64,000 nt of DNA. Source: Enterobacter sp. SA187 (GTDB taxonomy: Bacteria > Pseudomonadota > Gammaproteobacteria > Enterobacterales > Enterobacteriaceae). The stretch lies in contig NZ_CP019113.1 of NCBI RefSeq assembly GCF_001888805.2, positions 2,728,001 through 2,792,000 of the forward strand. The letters run 5' to 3'. Shown one piece after another: positions 7,936 through 17,073 of the stretch (positions within the stretch are counted from its first letter, which is position 1; every line of letters starts with the position of its first letter). The translations under genes were made by a program, and so were the position numbers. The notes below the pieces were generated by a model, which made no database searches, was not told the origin of the DNA, and worked only from the letters and a program-made list of their open reading frames with translations.

Positions 7936-8451
7936 TCAGCGATGCTCGACAGACTGACGCAGCGATCCGGCAGGCGCGTGAGCGTTGCCGCCCAGATAAC
8001 GCACATCATCAACCGCCCAGCACTGACCTTCACGGATCATCAGCACTTCGTCCTGCCACGTCTGGCTGCCCTGGGTGAGGGTGACGCGCAGCGGAATATT
8101 GCGGGCATCGGTGTTAGGGATGGTTGAGGCGCTGCTGACGCTGGCGGTTTCCGGCTGGGTGGTGCGGCTGGAGAACGGATCGCTGCGCAGGAAGGCGGTG
8201 TTTTTGGTATCACGGCTGGCGTCGGCCAGCAGCTTCGCCAGATCGTCGCTCAGGTACGGACGCAGCGCGGTAGCATCAGTGCTGCGGTTCTGAATACGAA
8301 AATCGTAGAACTTTTGTGCCACACTGTCAGGACCGCCTTCGACACAGGGGCCGCTGCGTGTGCCAATATCCTTGAACGCGGGGGTTACCGTTGTACAGGC
8401 GCTCAACGCCAGCGCGCAGGGTACAATGACGGATAAAAATGAGTAGCGCAT
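7936..8451 (-). CDS. ybjP: Lipoprotein YbjP
   Basis: A predicted lipoprotein of 171 residues, equal to E. coli YbjP. The signal peptide ends in the lipobox LSAC with the lipidated cysteine at position 19. The residues after it do not include Asp at +2, which suggests sorting to the outer membrane. The mature domain (for example DPFSSRTT and NIPLRVTL) has no assigned function. It lies upstream of artP on the same strand, with about 220 bases between them holding the artP promoter and a weak inverted repeat (7897-7915) just after the ybjP stop. Confidence 0.92.
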   Translation of the reverse strand: MRYSFLSVIVPCALALSACTTVTPAFKDIGTRSGPCVEGGPDSVAQKFYDFRIQNRSTDATALRPYLSDDLAKLLADASRDTKNTAFLRSDPFSSRTTQPETASVSSASTIPNTDARNIPLRVTLTQGSQTWQDEVLMIREGQCWAVDDVRYLGGNAHAPAGSLRQSVEHR

Positions 8452-8545
8452 AATGATTTCCTTATTAACCTACTGTCTGTTCAATGATAGCGTATCGGTT
8501 TGATTATGCGCGCGTTAGGCACTGAACGTTAAAAGGAGAAGCACC

Positions 8546-8866
8546 ATGCAATTTTCAACCACCCCAACGCTTGAAGGCCAGCCGATTGTAAAATATTGCG
8601 GCGTGGTCACCGGGGAGGCGATTCTGGGCGCGAATATCTTCCGCGATTTTTTTGCCGGGATCCGCGACATTGTCGGCGGTCGCTCAGGCGCTTATGAAAA
8701 AGAGCTGCGTAAAGCGCGGGAAATCGCCTTTCGCGAGCTGGAAGAACAGGCGAAAGCGCTTGGCGCAGACGCGGTAGTCGGTATTGATATCGACTACGAA
8801 ACCGTCGGTAAGGACAGCAGTATGCTGATGGTGAGCATCAGCGGTACGGCAGTGAAAACCCGCTGA
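8546..8866 (+). CDS. ybjQ: YbjQ family heavy-metal-binding-domain protein
   Basis: A 106-residue cytosolic protein of the YbjQ (UPF0145) family, one residue shorter than in E. coli. The family forms a pentameric dodecin-like or heavy-metal-binding fold, and the exact role is unknown. Conserved stretches such as YEKELRKAREIAF and ALGADAVVGIDIDYE are present. The ATG follows AAAAGGAG with good spacing. Its stop overlaps the amiD start by one base, which suggests co-transcription. Confidence 0.93.
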   Translation: MQFSTTPTLEGQPIVKYCGVVTGEAILGANIFRDFFAGIRDIVGGRSGAYEKELRKAREIAFRELEEQAKALGADAVVGIDIDYETVGKDSSMLMVSISGTAVKTR

Positions 8867-9696
8867 TGAAAAGCTGGTTTGGGCTGATTGCGCTGGCGCT
8901 GCTGCTCACCGGTTGCGCCAGCGAAAAAGGCGTGGTGGATAAAGCTGGCTATCAGCTGGATACGCGCCATCAGGCGCAGGCGGCCTATCCGCGTATTAAG
9001 GTGCTGGTGATCCACTACACCGCCGACGATTTTGACGCCTCCCTGGCGACGCTGACCGACAAACATGTCAGTTCGCACTACCTGATCCCGGCACGGCCAC
9101 CGCTGCATCAGGGCAAGCCGCGGATCTGGCAACTGGTGCCCGAGCAGGATCTGGCCTGGCATGCGGGCGTCAGCTTCTGGCGCGGCGCAACGCGCATTAA
9201 CGATACTTCCATCGGCATTGAACTGGAAAACCGCGGCTGGCAAAAGGTTGCCGGCAGCAAGCGCTTTACGCCCTTTGAGCCGCAGCAAATTGCCGCGCTG
9301 GTGCCGCTGGCGAAAAACATCATCGATAGTTACAACATACTTCCGCAGAACATTGTGGCCCACTCGGACATTGCGCCACAACGCAAGGACGACCCCGGTC
9401 CGTTATTCCCCTGGCAGGCGCTGGCGCAGCAGGGGATAGGCGCATGGCCGGACGATGACCGCGTAGCGTTTTACCTGAACGGCCGCGATCCCGCGACACC
9501 GGTCGATCAGGCGCAGCTGCTGGATTTGCTGTCGCGTTATGGCTATGAGGTGAAACCGGAGATGACACCCGCGCAGAAAAAGCGGGTGATCGTGGCATTC
9601 CAGATGCATTTCCGTCCGGCGCGCTGGGACGGTGTGGCAGATGCGCAGAGCCTGGCGATTGCCGAAGCGCTGCTGGAAAAGTACGGGCAGGGCTGA
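8866..9696 (+). CDS. amiD: N-acetylmuramoyl-L-alanine amidase AmiD
   Basis: An outer-membrane lipoprotein amidase of 276 residues that cleaves between MurNAc and L-Ala in murein, including anhydro-muropeptides. The lipobox LLTGC places the lipidated cysteine at 17. Likely zinc ligands of the Amidase_2 domain are H50 (VIHYTADD), H166 and D176 (HSDIAPQRKDDPG). A peptidoglycan-binding helical domain forms the last 75 residues or so. It overlaps ybjQ by one base, and its end converges on ybjS with only 7 bases between stops. Confidence 0.95.
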   Translation: MKSWFGLIALALLLTGCASEKGVVDKAGYQLDTRHQAQAAYPRIKVLVIHYTADDFDASLATLTDKHVSSHYLIPARPPLHQGKPRIWQLVPEQDLAWHAGVSFWRGATRINDTSIGIELENRGWQKVAGSKRFTPFEPQQIAALVPLAKNIIDSYNILPQNIVAHSDIAPQRKDDPGPLFPWQALAQQGIGAWPDDDRVAFYLNGRDPATPVDQAQLLDLLSRYGYEVKPEMTPAQKKRVIVAFQMHFRPARWDGVADAQSLAIAEALLEKYGQG

Positions 9697-9703
9697 ACAG
9701 GCC

Positions 9704-10717
9704 TCAGCGGTGTAACTTACCGTGATCTTTCAGCCACAGCGCCGTGCGGCGAATGCCTTCATCAAGCGTAACCTGCGGCTGATAGCCCAGCTCCGTCTGC
9801 GCGCGTGACGTATCCAGCGTGAAATCAAAGTTCAGCTTCGCCACGCCGTAGTGGGTCAGGGCGGGCTCTTTCGCTTTTTTATCGCCAAAACGCTCCAGAC
9901 TGCGGGCGATCATATCCAGCATCGGCCACGGCACGGAGCGGATACGGCAATCGATACCCAGTTCGTCAATTAATCGCTGCACGATAGTCCGCAGCTTCAC
10001 CGGTTCGCCGTTGGTGATGTTGTACGCCCGGCCCGACGGCAGCGCATCGCACACCTCCTGACTTGCCAGCCACATCGCGTGCACGGCATTCTCGAAATAG
10101 GTCATATCCACTAACGCATCACCGCCGCGCGGCAACAGCACGCTGCGGTAGTGGTGCATCATCTGGGCAAGACGCGGGATAAACACTTTATCGTGCGGTC
10201 CGAACAGGCTCTGCGGACGCAGCACGGTGAAGCGGGTGTTGGGGTTCGCCTGCGCCAGCATATGCACCACGTCCTCCGCCGCCGCTTTACTGCGGGCGAA
10301 TTCGTTGGCGTAGCGCAACGGACGGAAATCTTCCTGAATGTTCCGGTGATGGTGATAATCAAAATAGACGGACGGCGAGGAGACGTGAATAAAGTTACGC
10401 ACGCCCCAGGCCACCGCCCACTCACCCAGACGACGGGTAGCGCGCACGTTAGCCAGATCGAAGGCTTCCTGGGTGCCCCAGGGCGAGGTAAAGCTGGAGC
10501 AGTGCCACAGCGTATCCACGCCTGCCAGCATCACTTTTGCCTGGGAAGAGACCAGCTCCGTCAGATCGGCCTGTACAAATTCAGCGCCCATTTTTTGCAG
10601 CAGCTTGCCCATCGCTTCATTGCGACCTGTCGCCCTGACGCTGACGCCTTTCTGCCGCAGAAACTCGACCGCGTTTCGGCCTAAACCGCTGGTTGCGCCC
10701 GTGACCAGAACCTTCAT
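9704..10717 (-). CDS. ybjS: NAD(P)-dependent epimerase/dehydratase-like protein YbjS
   Basis: A 337-residue extended short-chain dehydrogenase, the same length as E. coli YbjS. The N-terminal Rossmann motif is TGATSGLG (residues 6-13). The catalytic-type serine and YxxxK-like region lies around SSPSVYFDYHHH, and NEFARSKAAAE follows. The substrate is unknown. I chose ATG at 10717 because MKVLVTG begins the fold directly; an upstream frame adds residues with no homology. In K-12 the gene ybjT follows on this strand towards ltaE, but here only 146 bases separate the ybjS start from the ltaE end. Confidence 0.93.
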   Translation of the reverse strand: MKVLVTGATSGLGRNAVEFLRQKGVSVRATGRNEAMGKLLQKMGAEFVQADLTELVSSQAKVMLAGVDTLWHCSSFTSPWGTQEAFDLANVRATRRLGEWAVAWGVRNFIHVSSPSVYFDYHHHRNIQEDFRPLRYANEFARSKAAAEDVVHMLAQANPNTRFTVLRPQSLFGPHDKVFIPRLAQMMHHYRSVLLPRGGDALVDMTYFENAVHAMWLASQEVCDALPSGRAYNITNGEPVKLRTIVQRLIDELGIDCRIRSVPWPMLDMIARSLERFGDKKAKEPALTHYGVAKLNFDFTLDTSRAQTELGYQPQVTLDEGIRRTALWLKDHGKLHR

Positions 10718-10863
10718 AGCAATCCACTGTGTTGAAAAGAATTTCGTGCGCATTCTTCCGTGAAAAACGGCTGGTTGCAATGGGAAAGGTGAAAGATTAC
10801 CGCTTCCATTCAGACTTTCTCTCTATTTTGTTCTGTCGGGCGCGTGATGTGGCCTTCCGCGCC

Positions 10864-11865
10864 TTAGCGTTGTAAAAAGGCCTGCCAGTGCGCCACCAGT
10901 TCCGTCAGCTGTTCGCGGCTGACGTCAAGATGCGTTACCAGACGCGTCACCGGCGAGGCGTTCAGCAGCACGCCGCGCGCCTGCATAAATTCGCCCAGCG
11001 CCGCGGCATCTTCTTCGCCCACGCGCACAAACAGCATATTGGTTTCCTGACGGCTGACGTCCGCCCCGATATCACGCAGCTGCGCTGCCAGCCAGGCGGC
11101 GTTGTCGTGATCCTCTTTCAGACGCTGGACGTTATTTTTCAGGGCGTACAGACCGGCTGCCGCCAGAAATCCCGCCTGGCGCATTCCGCCGCCGGTCATT
11201 TTCCGCCAGCGCAGCGCGCGTTTGATGTAGTCATGGTTGCCCACCAGCAGCGAGCCAACCGGCGCGCCCAGGCCTTTCGACAGGCAAATGGTGAAGGAGT
11301 CGCAATACTGCGTGATCTCTTTAAGCTCGCAGCCGTATTCCACCACGGCGTTAAAGATACGCGCGCCGTCCACGTGCAGCGCCAGGCCTTTCTCACGGGT
11401 AAAGTCCCACGCCTGCTGTAAATAGTCGCGCGGCAGCACTTTGCCGTTATGGGTGTTCTCCAGGCTCAGTAAGCGGGTGCGGGCGAAGTGAATATCGTCG
11501 GCTTTGATTTTGGCCGCCACTTTGTCCAGCGGCAGGGTGCCGTCCGGGCTGGCGTCGATGGGCTGCGGCTGAATACTGCCCAGCACCGCGGCACCACCGG
11601 CTTCATACAGATAGTTATGCGCGCCCTGGCCGACGATGTACTCCTCGCCGCGCTCGCAGTGGCTTAACAGCGCCACCAGATTCGCCTGGGTGCCGGTGGG
11701 TAAAAACAGCGCGGCTTCCTTGCCGCTGAGTTCCGCCGCGTAACGCTGAAGTTCGTTCACGGTCGGATCATCTCCGTACACGTCATCCCCGACCGGGGCG
11801 GCCATCATATAGCGACGCATATTGCGCCCGGGGCGGGTGACGGTATCACTGCGTAAGTCGATCAC
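10864..11865 (-). CDS. ltaE: Low-specificity L-threonine aldolase LtaE
   Basis: A PLP enzyme that splits L-threonine and L-allo-threonine into glycine and acetaldehyde. The 333 residues match E. coli. The PLP lysine is K197 in LSKGLGAPVG, and the aspartate in HVDGARIFN binds the cofactor nitrogen. It lies 38 bases downstream of poxB on the same strand, so it is probably co-transcribed from the poxB promoter, as in E. coli. Confidence 0.97.
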   Translation of the reverse strand: MIDLRSDTVTRPGRNMRRYMMAAPVGDDVYGDDPTVNELQRYAAELSGKEAALFLPTGTQANLVALLSHCERGEEYIVGQGAHNYLYEAGGAAVLGSIQPQPIDASPDGTLPLDKVAAKIKADDIHFARTRLLSLENTHNGKVLPRDYLQQAWDFTREKGLALHVDGARIFNAVVEYGCELKEITQYCDSFTICLSKGLGAPVGSLLVGNHDYIKRALRWRKMTGGGMRQAGFLAAAGLYALKNNVQRLKEDHDNAAWLAAQLRDIGADVSRQETNMLFVRVGEEDAAALGEFMQARGVLLNASPVTRLVTHLDVSREQLTELVAHWQAFLQR

Positions 11866-11903
11866 GGCATTTCCTTATTTTGACTCAGAATTGTCCTTCT
11901 GTT

Positions 11904-13622
11904 TTACCTGAGCCAGTTGGTTTTCGCCAGTTCCATGACCTCATCACCGCGCCCGTTGATGATTGCGCGCAGCATATACAGGCTGAAGCCTTTGGCCTGC
12001 TCCAGTTTGATCTGCGGCGGCATCGCCAGTTCTTCTTTGGCGACCACCACATCGATCAGCACCGGGCCGTCGATGGCGAAAGCGCGCTGCAGGGCGTCGT
12101 CCACTTCGGAGGATTTCTCGACGCGAATACCGGTGATACCGCAGGCTTCGGCGATACGCGCGAAGTTGGTATCCTGTAAATCGGTGCCGTCAGTCAGATA
12201 GCCCCCGGCTTTCATCTCCATCGCCACAAAGCCCAGCACGCTGTTGTTAAAGACGATGATTTTCACCGGCAGCTTCATCTGTACCACGGAAAGGAAATCC
12301 CCCATCAGCATACTGAAGCCGCCGTCGCCACACATTGCCACCACCTGGCGGTCCGGCGCGGTGGCTTTTGCGCCCAGCGCCTGCGGCATGGCGTTCGCCA
12401 TTGAGCCGTGGTTAAAAGAGCCGAGCAGACGGCGTTTGCCGTTCATCTTCAGATAACGCGCCGCCCAGACGGTGGGCGTGCCGACGTCGCAGGTGAAAAT
12501 CGCATCGTCATCGGCGTAATGGCTGATCTGCTGCGCCAGGTATTGCGGATGCACGGCTTTTTCGCTTGGCTTCGCCAGATCGTCGAGGCCTTTACGCGCA
12601 TCACGGTAATCTTCCAGCGCTTTATCAAGGAAGCGGCGGTCGGTTTTCTCCTCCAGCAACGGCAGCAGGGCGGTGAGGGTGGCGTTGATGTCGCCGATCA
12701 GCGCCATATCCACTTTGCTGTGCGCGCCAATGCTCGCGGGGTTGATATCGATCTGGATGATTTTGGCGTCGGTCGGGTAAAACGCGCGGTACGGGAACTG
12801 GGTGCCGAGCAGGATCAGCGTATCGGCATTCATCATCGCGTGATAGCCGGAGGAGAAACCGATCAGCCCTGTCATGCCAACGTCATACGGGTTGTCGTAC
12901 TCCACGTGCTCTTTGCCGCGCAGGGCGTGGATAATCGGCGCTTTCAGTTTAGCGGCAAACTCGATCAGCGGCTGGTGCGCCCCGGCACAACCGCTGCCGC
13001 ACATCAGCGCGATATTGCTGGAGTAGCGCAACAGCTGCGCCAGTTTTTTCAGCTCCTCATGCGTCGGCGTGATCACCGGCTGCGGCGCGTGATACCAGTG
13101 GGCGCTGGCGGTTTCAGGCGCGGCCTGAAGCGCGACGTCGCCTGGCAGTACCACCACCGACACGCCGCGGTTGAGAATGGCTTTGCGCATGGCGATGGCC
13201 AGTACCTGCGGGATCTGCTCGGGGCTGGAAACCAGCTCGCAATAGTGGCTGCACTCACGGAACAACTCTTGCGGGTGGGTCTCCTGGAAATAGCCGCTGC
13301 CGATTTCGCTGGACGGGATATGCGCGGCAATCGCCAGCACCGGCACGCGGTTGCGGTGACAGTCAAACAGGCCGTTGATCAGATGCAGGTTACCCGGTCC
13401 GCATGAACCGGCACAGACCGCCAGTTCGCCGGTCAACTGCGCTTCTGCACCGGCGGCAAAGGCGGCGACCTCTTCATGGCGGGTCGGCATCCATTCAATG
13501 GTGCCCATACGGTTGAGGCTATCGCTTAGGCCATTCAGAGAATCGCCGGTGACGCCCCAGATGCGTTTTACGCCAGCCTGTTCGAGTGTTTTGGCGACAA
13601 ATGCGGCTACGGTCTGTTTCAT
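11904..13622 (-). CDS. poxB: Pyruvate dehydrogenase (quinone) PoxB
   Basis: Pyruvate:ubiquinone oxidoreductase, which turns pyruvate into acetate and CO2 and passes electrons to quinone at the inner membrane. The 572 residues match E. coli. The ThDP-binding GDGGFSMLMGDF region is near residue 434, the catalytic-type glutamate is in RHEEVAAFAAGAEA near residue 50, and the C-terminal lipid-activated tail (DEVMELAKTNWLR) is intact. ATG at 13622 starts MKQTVAAF; upstream in-frame codons lack homology. In E. coli it is a stationary-phase RpoS gene. A DoxX-family gene diverges from it. Confidence 0.97.
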   Translation of the reverse strand: MKQTVAAFVAKTLEQAGVKRIWGVTGDSLNGLSDSLNRMGTIEWMPTRHEEVAAFAAGAEAQLTGELAVCAGSCGPGNLHLINGLFDCHRNRVPVLAIAAHIPSSEIGSGYFQETHPQELFRECSHYCELVSSPEQIPQVLAIAMRKAILNRGVSVVVLPGDVALQAAPETASAHWYHAPQPVITPTHEELKKLAQLLRYSSNIALMCGSGCAGAHQPLIEFAAKLKAPIIHALRGKEHVEYDNPYDVGMTGLIGFSSGYHAMMNADTLILLGTQFPYRAFYPTDAKIIQIDINPASIGAHSKVDMALIGDINATLTALLPLLEEKTDRRFLDKALEDYRDARKGLDDLAKPSEKAVHPQYLAQQISHYADDDAIFTCDVGTPTVWAARYLKMNGKRRLLGSFNHGSMANAMPQALGAKATAPDRQVVAMCGDGGFSMLMGDFLSVVQMKLPVKIIVFNNSVLGFVAMEMKAGGYLTDGTDLQDTNFARIAEACGITGIRVEKSSEVDDALQRAFAIDGPVLIDVVVAKEELAMPPQIKLEQAKGFSLYMLRAIINGRGDEVMELAKTNWLR

Positions 13623-13773
13623 AATGTCTGGTGTCCTTGTTAAAAGTCTCGTTAACAAGCGTAGATGAAAATGGCCGTCACACTTTTATCAGCCCTACAG
13701 CTAACAGGGGTTTATTTCCGCCAGCATTCGGAATAATCTGCAAGCCACATAATGAAAACAGGAATCATTTCAA

Positions 13774-14208
13774 ATGGTTAAATCAATGTTAAATGCAGTT
13801 AACAGAATGTTTGCGCATGAAGATGCGGGCAAGTTTTTACTGCGTCTGACGGTGGGCGGGCTGATGTTATTTCATGGACTGCATAAGCTCTTTGACGGGA
13901 TTGACGGCATCAGCGGCATGCTGGTGGCAAAAGGGTTGCCGGGTTTTATCGCCTACGGCGTGCTGCTGGGGGAAGTGTTGTGTCCGCTGCTGGTGATCCT
14001 GGGCGTGCTGACGCGTCCGGCGGCGCTGGGCATTGCGTTCACGATGGTGGTGGCGTGGCTGATGGTCGGCATTAATAAAACCGGCGCGCTGGATGTGACC
14101 GGCGCCTGGGCGATTGAAAGCCTGGTCTATTTCTTTGTGGCGTCGATCGCGGTGGCGTTGCTAGGCGCGGGACGGTATTCCTTTGCGCCCTCGGCAGAAT
14201 GGCGTTAA
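13774..14208 (+). CDS. DoxX family membrane protein
   Basis: A 144-residue inner-membrane protein with about four hydrophobic segments, belonging to the DoxX family by its LLRLTVGGLMLFHGLHKL opening and the GEVLCPLLVILGVLTRPAALG core. The biochemical role of most DoxX proteins is unclear; some are linked to quinol oxidase or oxidative-stress complexes. It diverges from poxB with a 151-base shared intergenic region, so shared regulation is possible. Start ATG at 13774 follows AGGAAT; ATG at 13786 is an alternative. K-12 has no gene at this junction as far as I recall. Confidence 0.88.
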   Translation: MVKSMLNAVNRMFAHEDAGKFLLRLTVGGLMLFHGLHKLFDGIDGISGMLVAKGLPGFIAYGVLLGEVLCPLLVILGVLTRPAALGIAFTMVVAWLMVGINKTGALDVTGAWAIESLVYFFVASIAVALLGAGRYSFAPSAEWR

Positions 14209-14217
14209 TAGCCTTGC

Positions 14218-14337
14218 CCGGCGGCGCAAGCTTGCCGGGCCTACAGGTGTGCAGTTGTGTAGGCCGGGTAAGGCGTAAGCCGCCACCCGGCATTTTTCAG
14301 TTGTCCAGGCCGGGTAAGGCGTAAGCCGCCACCCGGC
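14218..14337. repeat. Cluster of three REP-type palindromes
   Basis: Three REP units lie between the convergent DoxX gene and hcr. Unit one is at about 14218-14245. Units two (14261-14291) and three (14307-14337) are identical over 31 bases, beginning AGGCCGGGTAAGGCG and ending CGCCACCCGGC, in direct orientation at a 46-base period. This is a BIME-like cluster in its usual place between gene 3' ends. No other terminator is visible for either flanking gene. Confidence 0.88.
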
Positions 14338-14345
14338 GCTATTTA

Positions 14346-15314
14346 TTACGCCAACACTAAATCACTCTGCGGATGGCAGGAGCAGGCCAGCACATAGCCC
14401 TCTGCCACCTCCGCATCGCTCAGCGTCATGCTGCTGGTTACGCTGTAATCCCCGGAAAGCACCCGCGTTTTACAGCTGCCGCACACGCCCGCACGACAGG
14501 CGGCATTAACCGGCACCTTATTGCTTTCCATCGCTTCCAGTAACGTGCTGCCAACCGGCGCATAAAAATCCCGCGCCGGTTGTAGCTTGCTGATTTTCAG
14601 CCCGCCTGTTGCCGCGGCAGCGGCGGGTACAAAGAACTGCTCTTTAAAGAAGCGGGTCACGCCCAGCGCTTTCACCTCTTTTTCCACCAGATCCATGTAC
14701 GGTGCCGGGCCGCAAGTCATGACGGTACGCGAGGCCAGATCCGGCACGGATTTCAGCAACTCCGTGGTCAGGCGTCCGGAGACAAAACCGTGAGTGGCAT
14801 TGTTTTCCGCCACCAGCGTCACCGGATAACGACGCCACTCATCGGCAAAAATGACATCTTCCGGCGAGCGGACGTTGAAAATCACCTGCACATCGGCGTC
14901 AGGGCGATACTTCGCCAGCCAGCGGCGCATTGACATAATCGGCGTCACGCCACAGCCCGCCGCCAGCAACAGCAGCCGATCGTTAGGTTCGTTATCACAG
15001 GTGAATTCCCCCTGCGCATCGGAAAGCCACAGATAGTCGCCGCGCTTCACGTCGCGGGTCAGCCATTCCGAGCCTGCGCCGCCGTCCAGACGACGGATGG
15101 TCAGCGTGATGTATTCGCTGACCCCAGGCGTTGAGGAGAGCGTATAGGCGCGCAGCGTATCGGCGGAATTACGAATGCTGACCAGCGCATACTGGCCCGC
15201 ACGGTACGGGTAGTAGTCATGGCATAACAGCGACAGCGTCCACACATCAGGCGTTTCCTGTGTGATGTGGTGAACCTGCATACGCCATGGACATTGGGCT
15301 ACGGGCATCGTCAT
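14346..15314 (-). CDS. hcr: NADH oxidoreductase Hcr
   Basis: The electron-transfer partner of Hcp, 322 residues as in E. coli. Domains in order are a ferredoxin-reductase FAD domain (RAYTLSSTPG near residue 55), an NAD domain (AAGCGVTPIMSM, CGPAPYM), and a C-terminal plant-type [2Fe-2S] ferredoxin domain with the cysteine pattern CRAGVCGSC and a later C in the last 55 residues. It passes electrons from NADH to the hybrid cluster. It starts 10 bases after the hcp stop in the hcp-hcr operon. Confidence 0.97.
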   Translation of the reverse strand: MTMPVAQCPWRMQVHHITQETPDVWTLSLLCHDYYPYRAGQYALVSIRNSADTLRAYTLSSTPGVSEYITLTIRRLDGGAGSEWLTRDVKRGDYLWLSDAQGEFTCDNEPNDRLLLLAAGCGVTPIMSMRRWLAKYRPDADVQVIFNVRSPEDVIFADEWRRYPVTLVAENNATHGFVSGRLTTELLKSVPDLASRTVMTCGPAPYMDLVEKEVKALGVTRFFKEQFFVPAAAAATGGLKISKLQPARDFYAPVGSTLLEAMESNKVPVNAACRAGVCGSCKTRVLSGDYSVTSSMTLSDAEVAEGYVLACSCHPQSDLVLA

Positions 15315-15324
15315 AACGTCCTCC

Positions 15325-16977
15325 TTACGCGCTCAGCAGTTGCTGAATGTCCTGTTCCACGGTGGTCACGGAACGCAGACCAAACTTCTCATTCAGTACC
15401 GCCAGCAGATCCGGCGTCAGGAAGCCTGGCGCGGTCGGGCCGGTAACAATATTGGTGACGCCGAGCGACAGCAGCGTCAGCAGAATAACAATCGCTTTTT
15501 GTTCAAACCAGGAGAGCACCAGCGACAGCGGCAGATCGTTCACGCCGCAGCCCAGTTTTTCCGCCAGGGTGACCGCCAGAATAATCGCCGAATAAGCATC
15601 ATTACACTGACCGGCATCCACCAGACGCGGCAGTCCTTCGATGTTGCCGAAGTCCAGCTTGTTAAAGCGGTATTTCCCGCAGGCGAGGGTGAGGATCAGG
15701 CAGTCATCCGGCACGCTGGTGGCAAAATCGGTAAAGTAGTTACGCTCGCCGCGTGCCCCGTCGCAGCCGCCGACGAGGAAGATGTGACGCAGTTTTTCAC
15801 GGCTTACCAGATCGATCAGCGTATCTGCCGCGCCGAGCAGCGTCTGACGGCCAAAGCCCACGGTGATCAGATGTTCAATTTCGCTGAACGGGAAGCCCGC
15901 CATCTGCTGTGCCTGGGCGATCACCGGCGCGAAATTGTCACCTTCCAGGTGGCTTACGCCCGGCCAGCCGACGATGCTGCGCGTCCAGATACGATCGTCA
16001 TACGCGCCGACCGTCGGGTCGATAATGCAGTTCGAGGTCATCACAATGGGGCCAGGGAAGCGGGCGAATTCCACCTGCTGATTCTGCCAGCCGCTGCCGT
16101 AGTTACCCACCAGATGTTTAAACTTACGCAGTTCGGGGTAGCCGTGCGCCGGCAGCATTTCGCCGTGGGTATAAACGTTCACGCCGGTGCCTTCGGTCTG
16201 TTGCAGCAGGTTGTAGAGATCTTTCAGATCATGACCGGAGATCAAAATACATTTACCGGCAGTGGCTTTGACGTTCACCTGGGTCGGGGTCGGATGGCCG
16301 TAGGTTTCGGTTTCACCGGCGTCGAGGATGCTCATCACTTTGAAGTTCATCTGGCCGATTTCCATCGAACATTCCAGCAGCGCATTCATATCCGCAGGCC
16401 AGGTGCCAAGCCACGCCATAATTTTGTGATACTGGGCGTAGATGGCGTTATCGTACTGGCCCAGCACGTGAGCGTGTTCCATATAGGCCGCCGCCCCTTT
16501 CAGGCCGTACAGGCACAGCAGGCGCAGGCCGAGAATATTGTCGCCGATGTCGGCTTTGTCTTTGTTCGGCGTGAAGGCTTCTGCCTGACGCTGCAACTCG
16601 CCCAGATCGTCGCTCACCAGTTGCAGATCCGCCAGCGGATGATCCACGCTGGCCGCCGGATCGATGCTCTGGCACAGCGCTTTCAGGGCTTCACGTTTCG
16701 CAATGGCGTCACGGGCATAACCCACGATACGCGGCGAATCGAAGTTTACGTTAGTTAAGGTGGAGAAGAAGGCGCGCGGCGCAAAGTTGTCGATCTCATG
16801 GTCGATGAGATCATAGTCGCGGGCTTTTACCGCCCAGGCGGATAACCCCTGCAGCGCCGCAATCAGCAGATCCTGCAAATCAGAAGTTTCTGCGGTTTTA
16901 CCGCACATCCCCTGCGCGTAAGAACAGCCGTTGCCAGCCGGAGTACGGATAGTTTGCTCACATTGCACACAAAACAT
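15325..16977 (-). CDS. hcp: Hydroxylamine reductase / hybrid cluster protein Hcp
   Basis: Hybrid cluster protein, 550 residues, a class I/II HCP that acts as a high-affinity NO reductase under anaerobic conditions and can also reduce hydroxylamine; in E. coli it also mediates protein S-nitrosylation. The N-terminal cluster cysteines C3, C6, C18 and C25 are visible, as are later hybrid-cluster regions such as VGGCDGAR and ACGKYRFN. I chose ATG at 16977 (MFCVQCEQT) over a frame two residues longer. It leads hcp-hcr and has FNR- and NsrR-type sites upstream. Confidence 0.97.
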   Translation of the reverse strand: MFCVQCEQTIRTPAGNGCSYAQGMCGKTAETSDLQDLLIAALQGLSAWAVKARDYDLIDHEIDNFAPRAFFSTLTNVNFDSPRIVGYARDAIAKREALKALCQSIDPAASVDHPLADLQLVSDDLGELQRQAEAFTPNKDKADIGDNILGLRLLCLYGLKGAAAYMEHAHVLGQYDNAIYAQYHKIMAWLGTWPADMNALLECSMEIGQMNFKVMSILDAGETETYGHPTPTQVNVKATAGKCILISGHDLKDLYNLLQQTEGTGVNVYTHGEMLPAHGYPELRKFKHLVGNYGSGWQNQQVEFARFPGPIVMTSNCIIDPTVGAYDDRIWTRSIVGWPGVSHLEGDNFAPVIAQAQQMAGFPFSEIEHLITVGFGRQTLLGAADTLIDLVSREKLRHIFLVGGCDGARGERNYFTDFATSVPDDCLILTLACGKYRFNKLDFGNIEGLPRLVDAGQCNDAYSAIILAVTLAEKLGCGVNDLPLSLVLSWFEQKAIVILLTLLSLGVTNIVTGPTAPGFLTPDLLAVLNEKFGLRSVTTVEQDIQQLLSA

Positions 16978-16991
16978 GATCACACCTGTAT

Positions 16992-17014
16992 AAGTTATAT
17001 TTAAAATGCATGTT
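16992..17014 (-). promoter_or_regulatory. NsrR-type operator of hcp
   Basis: A 23-bp 11-1-11 inverted repeat fits the NsrR pattern. The right half AAATGCATGTT is a full match to the consensus half-site and the left half AAGTTATATTT matches 8 of 11. It ends 15 bases before the hcp start codon, overlapping the expected transcription start. NsrR repression relieved by nitric oxide is established for hcp in E. coli. Confidence 0.75.
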
Positions 17015-17073
17015 TAAGCTTATGCCGCTGACGCAGGGGTTTAAAGTGATTTGTATGACTACTTGCAGGGAGA

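Noticed and set aside
15340..16758. Long open frame of 472 codons on the plus strand opposite hcp
   Set aside because: It is antisense to a conserved gene, has no homology and arises from the GC-rich codon pattern.
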